Below, piece after piece: positions 52,895-62,026 of a stretch of DNA of 64,000 bases (positions are counted from its first letter, which is position 1; every line of letters starts with the position of its first letter). The translations under genes were made by a program, and so were the position numbers. The stretch is from Pseudomonas caricapapayae (GTDB lineage Bacteria > Pseudomonadota > Gammaproteobacteria > Pseudomonadales > Pseudomonadaceae): positions 1 to 64,000 of the forward strand of contig NZ_LJPW01000172.1 in assembly GCF_001400735.1 (NCBI RefSeq), in the 5' to 3' direction. The notes under the pieces are model-generated. The model was not told the origin of the DNA. It saw only the letters and a list, made by a program, of their open reading frames with translations, and ran no database searches.

Positions 52895-53497
52895 TTAACG
52901 TTCGACGCCCAATAAGGTACGAGCGTAGTCCTCAAGAGGCGGACCCAGCAAATCCTCGGGACTTTTGTCGTAAAGCGTCAGCAATCCGCCACGGCTGCGA
53001 ATGCGCGCGCTGTCGATGAGATAGCGGGTGCTGGTTTCGATCAACATTAGTTGAATGACGCCGCTGTCGACGCCCAGGCGGTCCACCGCTTCCTGATCGG
53101 ACCACTGATCGCCATTGCCAATACGGTCATCGGCCTTGGCAAAACGGGTATAGAGCAAATAATGTGCGCCTGCGCTGCGCGCCTCGATCATGGCTTCATC
53201 CAGGCCCATGGGCCCTCTGGCACGGCGGACCATCGGGAAGTATTCGACAAAGCCCTTGAAAGCCTCCTCGGCCACCACATTGGGTCGCGGGTAAGCATTA
53301 CCCGGCGGAACGAAGGCACCCTGCGCGATATAAATGAACGAGTCGGGCTGCACGCGCCAGTTGGCAGTACGGCGGGTGTCGCTGTGATCGAGCAGCCCTG
53401 CATCGCTGAATTGCTCGCGAACACCTTCACCCATGTCACTGACTTTCATGCAGCCGCTCAGCGCCAACAGCGCGAGCAGCAGAACCAGGCTACGCAT
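52895..53497 (-). CDS. DUF4823 lipoprotein
   Basis: Lipoprotein of 200 residues with a lipobox ending at Cys16 (LALSGC). The DUF4823 domain (ANWRVQPDSFIYIAQ, EARSAGAHYLLYTRFAKADDR) has a fold like proteins of outer-membrane lipid or LPS transport, but no function is established. The start at 53497 has GGGAGGGG just upstream; the longer frame is rejected. Confidence 0.85.
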   Translation of the reverse strand: MRSLVLLLALLALSGCMKVSDMGEGVREQFSDAGLLDHSDTRRTANWRVQPDSFIYIAQGAFVPPGNAYPRPNVVAEEAFKGFVEYFPMVRRARGPMGLDEAMIEARSAGAHYLLYTRFAKADDRIGNGDQWSDQEAVDRLGVDSGVIQLMLIETSTRYLIDSARIRSRGGLLTLYDKSPEDLLGPPLEDYARTLLGVER

Positions 53498-53620
53498 TAT
53501 CCCCTCCCAAAGACCGGTGACGGAAAACCGGCGAATGGTCGTCGGATGCAGCTTCCGCGCCATCTCTGACGCAGCCGGCACCAAATCCTTGAAGCGAGCG
53601 CTCAAGACCCTAACGGGGTC

Positions 53621-54289
53621 TTATTCGGCGGAGGGCTCGGGCTTGAGCCTGGGCTCGGCAGTGACATCGACGTCACGCTTGCGCTTGTTGCCCATGCGTA
53701 CGCCAATGTCCATCAGGAAGTGGAAAAAGCCTTCCTGATCTTCCAGCACATTGCTCCAGAACGGCGAGTGGTACAACGCAACGGCGCCGTGCACCAGCGC
53801 CCACGCAGCACAGTAGTGGTAATAAGGCGGAACATCTTCAAGCTTGCCTTCGGTAATGCGCCCCTTGATCAGCAGTGTCAGGTGTTCGAAGTTGGAGGCG
53901 CGGATCTTGTGCAGTTCTTCGACCAGTTCGGGCACCTGATTGCCCTTGACCACTTTTTCTTCCAGTCGGTCAAACAGACGATAGCGCTGCGGATCACGCA
54001 TGCGGAACTCAAAATAGGCACGCGAGAGCGCTTCCTTGTCCTTGTCGACATCGGCGGAATGCAGCAGCGCGTTCAGGTCCCGCTCGTAATCGAGCATCAG
54101 GCGCAGATAGATCTCTGCCTTGGACTTGAAGTGCTTGTAGATGGTGCCTTTGCCAATGCCGACAGCGTCCGCGATCATCTCGACAGTGACGCTGTCTTCG
54201 CCCTGCTCCAGGAACAGCTTTAGCGCGGTGTCGAGAATTTCCTGCTCGCGGCGGCGAAATTCACGGACCTTACGAGGTTCTTTCTGCAT
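53621..54289 (-). CDS. TetR-family transcriptional regulator
   Basis: Regulator of 222 residues with an N-terminal helix-turn-helix (about residues 15-60, EQEILDTALKLFLEQG and VEMIADAVGIGKGTIYKHF) and a ligand domain that resembles the group upstream of lipid or stress genes. The C-terminal 20 residues are basic then acidic (NKRKRDVDVTAEPRLKPEP). In P. aeruginosa an equivalent gene (PA2957) lies near tatD. Target unknown. Confidence 0.9.
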   Translation of the reverse strand: MQKEPRKVREFRRREQEILDTALKLFLEQGEDSVTVEMIADAVGIGKGTIYKHFKSKAEIYLRLMLDYERDLNALLHSADVDKDKEALSRAYFEFRMRDPQRYRLFDRLEEKVVKGNQVPELVEELHKIRASNFEHLTLLIKGRITEGKLEDVPPYYHYCAAWALVHGAVALYHSPFWSNVLEDQEGFFHFLMDIGVRMGNKRKRDVDVTAEPRLKPEPSAE

Positions 54290-54446
54290 AGAGAGGTCTG
54301 TCAGGATCGAAATCGAAGCCGGGTATTATGCCCAATCGGCGCTAAATTGCACGGATCATCCTTACTTGTCGACCTATACGAACGAATCGGGCGAGAAAAA
54401 TCTGCCGGTCGTCGACAGCCCGGTAAAGCGGATACCGGACGGCACG

Positions 54447-55100
54447 CTAAGACGCAGGCCCCACCGGTGCTGCAACGACAAACTCCAGATACCCCGTGAT
54501 CACCACATACAACGTGAAATAGGCAAAGATGAGCGCAGAGGCAATGTAAGACCAGCGCAGCATCCGCTCGCCCATGAAACGCCCGCCCTGGTGTGCCAGC
54601 GCGCACAGCGAGATCGACCAGACCACCCCCGCTGCGACGAACCCCGCAAGGAAGGTCGAGGCACTGGCGAGGTCAGAGCCCTGCCGGGCAATCAGCGCGC
54701 CGCCGACGGCAGCAAACCAGAGAATGGCGCTAGGTGAAGACATCGCCAGAAAGATCCCGCGCAGAAACAATGCCAGGCTGGACTTTTCCGAGTGAACGTC
54801 CTGATTCTCCAGACCAGCGCTAACCGTAGTAGCACTCATGACCATCCTGAAGCAGAACCACGCCAGCACGGCCGTACCGCCAAGCCAGAGCACGTAGCGT
54901 ACAGCTTCGTATTGCAGCAACACCGCCATGCCGAGCATGGCCAGAATCGCGTAGGCCAGATCGCCGACACAGGTTCCCAGCCCCAGCCATAAGCCCTTGG
55001 AAAAGCCGCGCTGCATGGACAGCGTAATCATCGCTATGTTTGCCAGACCGATGTCCAGGCACAACGACAGACTCAATAGAAAACCGTTGGAAAACTCCAC
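54447..55100 (-). CDS. LysE/RhtB-family amino-acid exporter
   Basis: Inner-membrane exporter of 217 residues with about six hydrophobic segments. Family blocks are FLLSLSLCLDIGLANIAMI near the N-terminus (in place of the usual PGP) and FLRGIFLAMSSPSAILWFAA. The GTG at 55100 is chosen because GGAG lies seven bases upstream; an earlier in-frame GTG (55121) is possible. The substrate is unknown. The gene is divergent from the tetR/tatD run of transcripts and shares the 360-base region with the small RNA. Confidence 0.82.
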   Translation of the reverse strand: MEFSNGFLLSLSLCLDIGLANIAMITLSMQRGFSKGLWLGLGTCVGDLAYAILAMLGMAVLLQYEAVRYVLWLGGTAVLAWFCFRMVMSATTVSAGLENQDVHSEKSSLALFLRGIFLAMSSPSAILWFAAVGGALIARQGSDLASASTFLAGFVAAGVVWSISLCALAHQGGRFMGERMLRWSYIASALIFAYFTLYVVITGYLEFVVAAPVGPAS

Positions 55101-55324
55101 CCGACAACTCCGGCCAGACACTGAATAACGCTCGGCATGCCTGATCTATCGGCGCACGCGGGCAACATTGATACAACCGCCTTGCATCCGGTTCGGCAAA
55201 AAAACGCCTGTAGAGGACTCAAGAATCGCTTTAGTATTCCAAAACTGTTTAAAAAACGACCAAAAGAGACTGGACGGTGCGCCATGCTGGGCAATACTTA
55301 ATCCGCTGACGCGTCATAATTCCC

Positions 55325-55426
55325 CAAATGACTCGCCAGTAAAGGTGCCGAGGGACCAGCGTGCCTTTGTTTTACTCCTAATGGTCTTAACCCGGCTTCA
55401 CCCCCCAGAATCCGGGTTTTTTTTGC
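55325..55426 (+). ncRNA. rgsA: Probable RgsA (P16) small regulatory RNA
   Basis: Plus-strand non-coding segment between the LysE gene and tatD. A -10 like TCATAAT at 55314-55320 (of the sigma-S type) is followed by about 100 bases with GGACCAGCG, TTTTACTCCTAATGGTC and a terminator AACCCGG-loop-CCGGGTT with eight T at about 55388-55426. In P. aeruginosa and relatives, the RpoS-dependent RgsA/P16 RNA lies beside tatD (PA2958-PA2959), which fits. I rely on memory of its position and 3' half, so the ends are approximate. Confidence 0.72.
55388..55426 (+). terminator. Terminator of the RgsA-like RNA
   Basis: Stem AACCCGG / CCGGGTT with a loop of about 20 bases and a following run of T. It points away from both neighbouring genes' sense strands, so it must belong to a separate plus-strand transcript. 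Confidence 0.88.
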
Positions 55427-55460
55427 CTGCGATTTGCCCTTGCACCGACCTGTAGGCCAA

Positions 55461-56246
55461 TCAGCGCTGAACATGTGCCAGCGGGAACAGGCGAGCGAAG
55501 TTGGCAGTGGTCTGTTCGGCAAAACGCTCGTAGGAGTCGCCTCGCAGCATCGCGAGAAATTCGGCAACTTCACGCACATACTGCGGCAGATTCGGCTTGC
55601 CCCGATAAGGGATAGGCGCAAGGTAAGGCGAATCGGTTTCAACCAGCAGCCGGTCTGCTGGGACTTGCCTTGCAACATCCCGCAATGCGTCGGCATTGCG
55701 GAAGGTCACGATGCCGGACAGCGAGATGTAATAGCCCAGGTCCAGCGCAGCCCTGGCCATCTCCCAGTCTTCGGTGAAGCAATGCAGGACGCCTGCCTGT
55801 GGCAGTGCCGCCTCACCCAGAAGGCTCAATGTATCGGCGCGTGCGCCACGGGTATGGATGATCACCGGTTTACCCGTGACACGGGCTGCCTCAAGGTGCA
55901 ACCGGAAAGAAGCCTGCTGCAGCTCGGCGGCCTCGGGCTCGTAGTGATAGTCCAGACCGGTCTCGCCGATCGCCACCACGCGCGGATGGTCCAGCTCCTT
56001 GAGCAACCAATCCAGAGGGGGCATTTCACCCGGCTTGACGTCCAGCGGATGGATGCCTACCGAGCAGTCGACGTCGGCGTAGCGTTCGGCGAGCGCTTTG
56101 ACTGCGCCGGCATTGTCGGCGCTGACACCGATGCAGAGAAAGTGCCCGACGCCCCTGCCCCGCGCGGCGTCAAGGGCGGCATCCAGAGAACCATCGTGCA
56201 GGGCGAGGTCAAGGCGATCGAGGTGACAATGGGAATCTACAAGCAT
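55461..56246 (-). CDS. tatD: TatD-family metal-dependent deoxyribonuclease
   Basis: Amidohydrolase-fold nuclease of 261 residues (YcfH/TatD group). Metal ligands are His6 and His8 (DSHCHLD), Glu in IGETGLDYH (about residue 92), His in IIHTRGA, His in HCFTEDW and Asp in VETDSPYLAP. Members show 3'-5' exonuclease activity on DNA. It follows the PilZ gene by 14 bases and belongs to the tmk-holB-pilZ-tatD run. Confidence 0.93.
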   Translation of the reverse strand: MLVDSHCHLDRLDLALHDGSLDAALDAARGRGVGHFLCIGVSADNAGAVKALAERYADVDCSVGIHPLDVKPGEMPPLDWLLKELDHPRVVAIGETGLDYHYEPEAAELQQASFRLHLEAARVTGKPVIIHTRGARADTLSLLGEAALPQAGVLHCFTEDWEMARAALDLGYYISLSGIVTFRNADALRDVARQVPADRLLVETDSPYLAPIPYRGKPNLPQYVREVAEFLAMLRGDSYERFAEQTTANFARLFPLAHVQR

Positions 56247-56260
56247 TGGTTAAAACACAA

Positions 56261-56617
56261 CTACATCGTATGGGTTGGACGATCGGACTTGAGAGCACCG
56301 ACCAGATGAGTTTCGATCAGATTACGTGCGGTATTGTCGCCGTCATTGAATTGCACGCCGACACCGGCAGTCCGATTGCCCTGCGCGCCTTTTGGCGTAA
56401 TCCAGGCGACGCGGCCGGCCACCGGAACCTTTTCCGGCTCGTCCATCAGGTTGAGCAGCATGAACACCTCATCACCCAGCTTGTAGCTTTTGCTGGTGGG
56501 AATGAACAGCCCCCCGTTTCTGATGAAAGGCATGTAGGCAGCGTAAAGGACGGATTTGTCCTTGATGGTCAGCGACAGAATGCCATTACGTGGACCTGTG
56601 TTCAGCGGCAGACTCAT
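56261..56617 (-). CDS. pilZ: PilZ-domain protein
   Basis: Small protein of 118 residues. The PilZ fold is present (ILSLTIKDKSVLYAAYMPFIRNGGLFI cited only as a region; LPVAGRVAWITPKG type strand VPVAGRVAWIT; GVGVQFND). The classical RxxxR c-di-GMP motif is not seen at the N-terminus, as in the PilZ of type IV pilus assembly, which works without c-di-GMP binding by contacting PilB and FimX. The gene order holB-pilZ-tatD is the P. aeruginosa pilZ locus. Confidence 0.92.
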   Translation of the reverse strand: MSLPLNTGPRNGILSLTIKDKSVLYAAYMPFIRNGGLFIPTSKSYKLGDEVFMLLNLMDEPEKVPVAGRVAWITPKGAQGNRTAGVGVQFNDGDNTARNLIETHLVGALKSDRPTHTM

Positions 56618-56651
56618 GACAACACCTCAACGGTTCCGGATAACGCAGAGT

Positions 56652-57638
56652 CTACGCCTGTCCTGGCAGGCCTGCCCACTGCACCAGCAATGCTTCAAGC
56701 AGCAAGACCCGGTTGAGATTGGCCTTGGACATGACTTTTTGTCGCTGCGCCAGAATCCAGTCCTGAATATCCAGCACTTTGGCGCGAGAGGATTTCTGTG
56801 CCAGGTACTGAACGACCTTGCGCATGTCGCCAAGACCAAGGCCTTCTTCATCCTGCGTCATCTGATAGCGCAGGATCAGGTGCGACCAGTCGCAGAACCA
56901 GTCGAACAGCAGTAAAAGCGGAATATCCTTCCAGCCCTCGGCCAATTGAGTCGCCGATTGCTGTTGCTTGAGCAGCTTCTTGACACCGTCCACCACCTGC
57001 GCGCGTTGCTCGCGAACGCCTTGCGTATGGAGCGCCACGGCCGCCAGCGGCGATCCGGCCGCCAGCGTCAGCAACTCAAAACGCTCGTCCTGCGTGCAGT
57101 CAGGCAAGGCATTGCTCAGCCAGTCCAGGCTCATCTGCTCGCCTGGCAGCGGGCAAGCCTGCTGAACACAGCGGCTCTTGACCGTCGGCAGCAACCGGCT
57201 CGGCTGATGACTGACCAGCAACAGAACGGTATTGCCCGAAGGCTCTTCCAGACTTTTCAGCAAAGCATTGGCAGCGTTGATGTTCATTGCCTCTACCGGC
57301 TCGACGAGCACCACCTTGCGACCGCCCATCTGTGCGGTCTGCACGACAAAGCTGACCAGATCACGCACCTGATCGACCTTGATCGGCTTGTCCGCCTCTT
57401 CCGGCTCCAGGACATAATTGTCCGGGTGGCTGCCAGCTGCCAGTAACAGGCAGGACTTGCAATGCCCGCAGGCCTCAAGCCCTTCGGGGGCCTTGCACAG
57501 CAGGCTGGCCATCAGGCGTTCGGCCAATGCCCGCTTGCCGATACCGGCCGGACCGTGCAACAGATAGGCATGCGCGTGCTGGGCACGACCGGCCATTTGT
57601 TGCCAGAGCGATGCCTGCCAGGGGTAGGCTTCAGCCAC
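56652..57638 (-). CDS. holB: DNA polymerase III subunit delta' HolB
   Basis: Clamp-loader subunit of 328 residues. AAA+ features include GPAGIGKRALAE at about residues 29-40, a zinc module (CGHCKSC with the Cys of LLCKAPEG before it), and the SRC-type motif KSRC near residue 160. The GTG at 57638 gives the family N-terminus (AEAYPWQ) and overlaps the tmk 3' end by eight bases; the longer frame is rejected. Confidence 0.94.
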   Translation of the reverse strand: MAEAYPWQASLWQQMAGRAQHAHAYLLHGPAGIGKRALAERLMASLLCKAPEGLEACGHCKSCLLLAAGSHPDNYVLEPEEADKPIKVDQVRDLVSFVVQTAQMGGRKVVLVEPVEAMNINAANALLKSLEEPSGNTVLLLVSHQPSRLLPTVKSRCVQQACPLPGEQMSLDWLSNALPDCTQDERFELLTLAAGSPLAAVALHTQGVREQRAQVVDGVKKLLKQQQSATQLAEGWKDIPLLLLFDWFCDWSHLILRYQMTQDEEGLGLGDMRKVVQYLAQKSSRAKVLDIQDWILAQRQKVMSKANLNRVLLLEALLVQWAGLPGQA

Positions 57639-58263
57639 GTCGCAGCTCCAGCAACCGAGGCAGTAATGTATCCAGGGAAGCCTGCACGTCGGCAAGCGTC
57701 TGTGCGGCGTCTACCAGTCGATAACGTGCAGGATCAGCTTTCGCCCGCTCCAGATACGTTGTGCGCACTGCGTCGAAGAACACTCTGCCTTCCTGTTCGA
57801 ATCGATCCAGTCGGCCGCGTGCGGCGGCGCGTGACAGACCGATTTCCACCGGCAGGTCGAACACCAGCGTCAGATCAGGGCGCAGATCGCCTTGAACAAA
57901 CTGCTCCAGCACCGCAATACGCTGATGGGACAAACCGCGACCGCCGCCTTGATAAGCGTAGGTTGCATCGGTAAACCGGTCACAAAGCACTACCTCGCCA
58001 CGCGCCAGCGCAGGACGAATGACCTCGGCCAGGTGCTGTGCACGCGCAGCAAAGACCAGCAGCAACTCGGTGTCGGCGCTCATGGTTTCGTCACTGGGGG
58101 CCAGCAACAGCTCGCGAATGCGCTCGGCCAACGGAGTACCGCCCGGCTCTCGGGTCAGCAATACCTCAACGCCCTGTGCACGCAGCTGTGCCGCCAGGTA
58201 CTCGCGATTGGTGCTTTTGCCAGCACCTTCAGGGCCTTCCAGGGTGATAAACAAGCCAGTCAC
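57631..58263 (-). CDS. tmk: Thymidylate kinase
   Basis: Phosphorylates dTMP to dTDP with ATP; 210 residues. The P-loop is GPEGAGKST at residues 10-18, the DR motif is in CDRFTDATYAYQGGGRG, and the LID-type region follows. AAGGA lies six bases before GTG 58263; the TTG two codons earlier would have no spacing and is rejected. Followed by holB with an eight-base overlap. Confidence 0.95.
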   Translation of the reverse strand: MTGLFITLEGPEGAGKSTNREYLAAQLRAQGVEVLLTREPGGTPLAERIRELLLAPSDETMSADTELLLVFAARAQHLAEVIRPALARGEVVLCDRFTDATYAYQGGGRGLSHQRIAVLEQFVQGDLRPDLTLVFDLPVEIGLSRAAARGRLDRFEQEGRVFFDAVRTTYLERAKADPARYRLVDAAQTLADVQASLDTLLPRLLELRRG

Positions 58264-58282
58264 AGGCAATCCTTAATAGTCA

Positions 58283-59407
58283 TCATTGCTCATTCGGCTC
58301 GGGCTGCGGCGTATCCGGTGTGGTTGCAGGCTCGGGCTCCGAAGCGGGCGAGTCGGCTGACGGAGGTGTCGCAACAGGTGCCGGGCTGGAGCGATAATCG
58401 GCACGGCGCTTGAGCTGGTAATCACGCACAGCTGCGTTATGGGCATCCAGATCGTCAGAGAACACATGGCTGCCGTCCCCCTTGGCAACGAAATACAGGC
58501 TGCTGCCCGCAACCGGGTTCAGTGCGGCATGAATCGCTTCTCGCCCCACCAGCGAGATCGGTGTCGGCGGTAGACCCGCTATCACATAAGTATTGTAAGG
58601 CGTGGCTTCCTTGAGGTTGGCGCGGGTCAACTTGCCGTTGTAGCGCTCGCCCATGCCATAGATCACGGTCGGGTCAGTCTGCAATTGCATGCCCAGTTTA
58701 AGACGCCGTACAAACACGCCGGCAATCTGCCCGCGCTCCTGAGGCACACCGGTTTCCTTCTCGACCAGCGAAGCCATGATCAGGGCCTGATAGGGGTTCG
58801 AATAAGGGGCCTCTGACGATCTGGCGTTCCATTCTTCATCCAGCACCTCCTCCAGACGGCCGTAAGCCTGCTTGAGCAATTCCGCATCGGTCATGCCGCG
58901 CACATAGCGGTAGGTGTCAGGAAAGAAACGGCCTTCAGGGAATACGTCGGGATGACCGATTTTTGCCATCAGTTCGCTGTCGGACAAGCCTGCCAGCGTC
59001 TGATCGAGCTTGACCTGCCTGGCAAGCGCGGCCCGCACCTGTCGGAAATTCCAGCCCTCGACCAGCGTCAGGCTGTATTGCACGACTTCCTTGCGCTTCC
59101 AGATATCGAACAGACCTTTGACGTTCATGCCTGGCACCATGCGGTACTCGCCGCTGTGCAAGGCCTGCCCCGACAAATTGAAGCGCCAGTAGAGACGCAA
59201 CCAGAAAGCATCCTTGATGACACCATCGGCCTGCAGCCGATTGAGCACACCGGTCGGCGTCGAGCCGGCCGGAACATCCAGCAGTTGCTCCTGCGTCACT
59301 TCAAGCGGCTGGTTCAGCGCCTGATATTGCTGCCAGAATGCAAGGCCGAGCAGCAGCCCCGCCAGAACGACAGCTGTTTCCAGCAACACCAATATTTTTC
59401 GGATCAC
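58283..59407 (-). CDS. mltG: Endolytic peptidoglycan transglycosylase MltG
   Basis: YceG-like enzyme of 374 residues that cuts nascent glycan strands in the periplasm. One N-terminal membrane span (about 4-26), a LysM-like module (about 35-105) and the catalytic domain with MASLVEKETG (Glu216/Glu218) and DPTVIYGMG are present. The C-terminal 40 residues are an extra disordered tail rich in Pro, Ala and Glu. The start is GTG, three bases after pabC. tmk follows after 19 bases. Confidence 0.94.
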   Translation of the reverse strand: MIRKILVLLETAVVLAGLLLGLAFWQQYQALNQPLEVTQEQLLDVPAGSTPTGVLNRLQADGVIKDAFWLRLYWRFNLSGQALHSGEYRMVPGMNVKGLFDIWKRKEVVQYSLTLVEGWNFRQVRAALARQVKLDQTLAGLSDSELMAKIGHPDVFPEGRFFPDTYRYVRGMTDAELLKQAYGRLEEVLDEEWNARSSEAPYSNPYQALIMASLVEKETGVPQERGQIAGVFVRRLKLGMQLQTDPTVIYGMGERYNGKLTRANLKEATPYNTYVIAGLPPTPISLVGREAIHAALNPVAGSSLYFVAKGDGSHVFSDDLDAHNAAVRDYQLKRRADYRSSPAPVATPPSADSPASEPEPATTPDTPQPEPNEQ

Positions 59408-59410
59408 AAA

Positions 59411-60226
59411 TCAGATATCCAGAAGGGTGCGAGCAATGCCTTGCAGTTTACGGGTGAGCGGCCCGACCGGCCAGTTCGACGCTGCAAAGCCGCAAACCGG
59501 CCAGACGCCGTAGACGCTATTGCATAGAAACACTTCGTCCGCCGATTCCAGGTCGGACATGTGCAAATCACGGATATCGACAGCCAGTTCCAGATTTCGT
59601 GCCTGATCGAGCAGCTCGGCGCGCATCACCCCTGCAACCCCGCAGCGGCTCAGATCGGCCGTCAGCAGACAGCCTTTGCTGATCAGAAAAAGATTGCTGT
59701 AGACACCCTCGATCAACCGCCCCGAGGTATCGCGCATCAAGCCTTCGGCATGCTCGCTATCGCTCCATTCGGAACGGGCGAGCACCTGCTCCAGGCGATT
59801 CAGATGCTTGAGCCCGGCAAGCAGCGGCTGTTCGGCCAGACGAGTCCGGCAGTCGAACAGGCGCACACCCCGCTCGGCATGTGCACCGGGATAAACGGGC
59901 GTCGGGCCGCCTTGCAGGATTCGGCGTGACGGAGTGTCCAGAGCCGGAGCATAGCCACGCTGGCTGTCGCCACGGGTGAGTATCAGCTTCATGACCCCGT
60001 CGCCAAGTTCTGCGGCGAAGCGGGTCATTTCTGCGCGAAGCAGCGCATGATCGGCAGCAATCGAAAGTCGCTGGCATCCGCTTTCAAGACGCTGCAGGTG
60101 ACGCTCGAGCAGCACTGGCTGCCCGGCCTTGACGGCAATGGTTTCGAACAGCCCATCGCCGTAGGCCAGCCCGCGGTTCTTGAGGGACAAGGCATCTGCC
60201 GGGCAGCCATCGACCCAGCCAGGCAT
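59411..60226 (-). CDS. pabC: Aminodeoxychorismate lyase PabC
   Basis: PLP fold type IV enzyme of 271 residues that makes p-aminobenzoate and pyruvate from 4-amino-4-deoxychorismate for folate. The PLP lysine is Lys140 in GLKHLNRLEQV; RGLAYGDGLFET (18-29) and EGVYSNLFL are family blocks. The ATG shares one base with the fabF stop (TAATG), so translation is coupled. Confidence 0.94.
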   Translation of the reverse strand: MPGWVDGCPADALSLKNRGLAYGDGLFETIAVKAGQPVLLERHLQRLESGCQRLSIAADHALLRAEMTRFAAELGDGVMKLILTRGDSQRGYAPALDTPSRRILQGGPTPVYPGAHAERGVRLFDCRTRLAEQPLLAGLKHLNRLEQVLARSEWSDSEHAEGLMRDTSGRLIEGVYSNLFLISKGCLLTADLSRCGVAGVMRAELLDQARNLELAVDIRDLHMSDLESADEVFLCNSVYGVWPVCGFAASNWPVGPLTRKLQGIARTLLDI

Positions 60227-61470
60227 TACTCGGCGAACCGACGGAATACCAGCGAGCCATTGGTGCCACCAAACCCGAACGAGTTGGACAGGACGACATC
60301 GATGGGCATCCGGCGTGCTTCGTGAGGCACGAAATCCAGATCGCAGCCTTCACTCGGCTCATCCAGGTTGATAGTCGGCGGAGCCACCTGATCAACCATT
60401 GCCAGCACGCTGAAAATCGCTTCGACAGCCCCGGCAGCACCCAGCAAATGGCCTGTCATCGATTTGGTCGAGCTGACGGCCAGCTTGTAGGCGTGATCAC
60501 CGAATACCGATTTGATGGCAGACGCCTCGGCCAGATCGCCTGCCGGCGTCGAAGTACCGTGTGCGTTGATGTACTGCACCTGATCGGGATTGACCCTGGC
60601 ATCACGCAACGCGTTGACGATGCAGCGCGCGGCACCGGCACCATCGTCAGGCGGTGAGGTCATGTGATAGGCATCGCCACTCATGCCGAATCCGACGAGC
60701 TCGGCATAGATGGTCGCACCGCGCGCCTTGGCGTGCTCAAGCTCTTCAAGCACCATTGCCCCGGCACCGTCGGACAGGACGAAACCATCGCGCCCCTTGT
60801 CCCAGGGACGACTGGCACGGGTCGGGTCGTCATTGCGTGTCGACAGCGCACGCGCCGCGCCAAATCCGCCCAATCCCAAGCCACAGGCGGCCATTTCAGC
60901 GCCACCGGCAATCATCACGTCCGCTTCGTCGTAGGCAATGTTGCGAGCTGCCATGCCGATGCAGTGGGTTGCAGTGGTGCAGGCTGTGGCGATCGAGTAG
61001 TTAGGCCCCTGCGCACCCAGATGGATAGACAGGAAACCGGAAATCATGTTGATGATCGAGCCCGGCACGAAAAACGGTGAAATCCGCCCCGGACCTTGCT
61101 CGTGCAGCAGACGGCTGCTGTTTTCGATATTGGTCAGACCACCGATGCCCGAACCCATGGCAACGCCAATGCGCTCACGGTTTGCATCAGTGACTTCGAG
61201 GCCTGCGTTACGCACGGCCTGAAAACTGGCCGCAAGACCATACTGAATGAAGAGATCGAGCCGACGCGCTTCTTTGGGCGCGAGGTATTCTTCAACGTTG
61301 AAGCCCTTGACCGAACCGCCGAAGCGGGTGGTGAAGGCTGACAAGTCCGTGTGCTCGATAAGGCCAATGCCACTGCGGCCCGCCAGAATGCCTTGCCAAC
61401 TGCTGGGCACGTCATTGCCCAGTGGCGAAAGCATACCCATCCCGGTGACCACGACGCGTCTACGCGACAC
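60226..61470 (-). CDS. fabF: Beta-ketoacyl-ACP synthase II FabF
   Basis: Condensing enzyme of fatty acid elongation, 414 residues. The active site is Cys164 (SIATACTTATH), with His in INAHGTSTPAGD and His in KSMTGHLLGAAGA. The start is GTG with AAGGAGA at five bases. It lies after acpP but is separated from it by a terminator. Confidence 0.97.
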   Translation of the reverse strand: MSRRRVVVTGMGMLSPLGNDVPSSWQGILAGRSGIGLIEHTDLSAFTTRFGGSVKGFNVEEYLAPKEARRLDLFIQYGLAASFQAVRNAGLEVTDANRERIGVAMGSGIGGLTNIENSSRLLHEQGPGRISPFFVPGSIINMISGFLSIHLGAQGPNYSIATACTTATHCIGMAARNIAYDEADVMIAGGAEMAACGLGLGGFGAARALSTRNDDPTRASRPWDKGRDGFVLSDGAGAMVLEELEHAKARGATIYAELVGFGMSGDAYHMTSPPDDGAGAARCIVNALRDARVNPDQVQYINAHGTSTPAGDLAEASAIKSVFGDHAYKLAVSSTKSMTGHLLGAAGAVEAIFSVLAMVDQVAPPTINLDEPSEGCDLDFVPHEARRMPIDVVLSNSFGFGGTNGSLVFRRFAE

Positions 61471-61530
61471 AGGACTCTCCTTCTCTCTTGTTTACGGAAC
61501 AATCAGTTACGAACAATCACAGCGTTTTTT

Positions 61531-61569
61531 AAAGAAAAAACCGCACGCCGGTTAAAGCAGTGCGGTTTT
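61531..61569 (-). terminator. Terminator between acpP and fabF
   Basis: Stem AAAACCGCAC / GTGCGGTTTT with a 13-base loop and a T-run on the minus strand; it ends most acpP transcripts and allows high ACP expression relative to fabF. Confidence 0.9.
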
Positions 61570-61598
61570 CCCGTGACAGCAGTCAGCGATTACAAATC

Positions 61599-61835
61599 TT
61601 AAGCCTGATGGCTGGTGACGTAGTCGATTGCTGCTTGAACGGTAGTGATCTTTTCCGCCTCTTCGTCAGGGATTTCGGTCTCGAATTCCTCTTCCAGAGC
61701 CATTACCAGCTCGACGGTGTCCAGGGAGTCAGCGCCCAGGTCTTCAACGAAAGAAGCAGTGTTGACAACCTCTTCTGATTTGACGCCAAGTTGCTCTGCA
61801 ACGATTTTCTTGACGCGCTCTTCGATGGTGCTCAT
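61599..61835 (-). CDS. acpP: Acyl carrier protein
   Basis: ACP of 78 residues that carries growing acyl chains on a 4'-phosphopantetheine. The attachment site is Ser37 in GADSLDTVEL. The four-helix, very acidic chain is typical. The 191-base gap on its 5' side has no gene and likely holds its own promoter. Confidence 0.98.
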   Translation of the reverse strand: MSTIEERVKKIVAEQLGVKSEEVVNTASFVEDLGADSLDTVELVMALEEEFETEIPDEEAEKITTVQAAIDYVTSHQA

Positions 61836-62026
61836 ACCTAGTTTTAACTCCTAGTGGAAATGTTCAGGCATCTGGCCAGTGGGTAAGTGTATAGAAGAGG
61901 TTTTGCGAATTTCAAGCTTAACGCTCTCCCCTTGTCGCCAACCGTACCTTTGCCCATTCATAGATTGCAGCTTTATAACGGATTTTAGACAGCTCGTATG
62001 ACATTTTTTTGAAACAGATCGTCACA

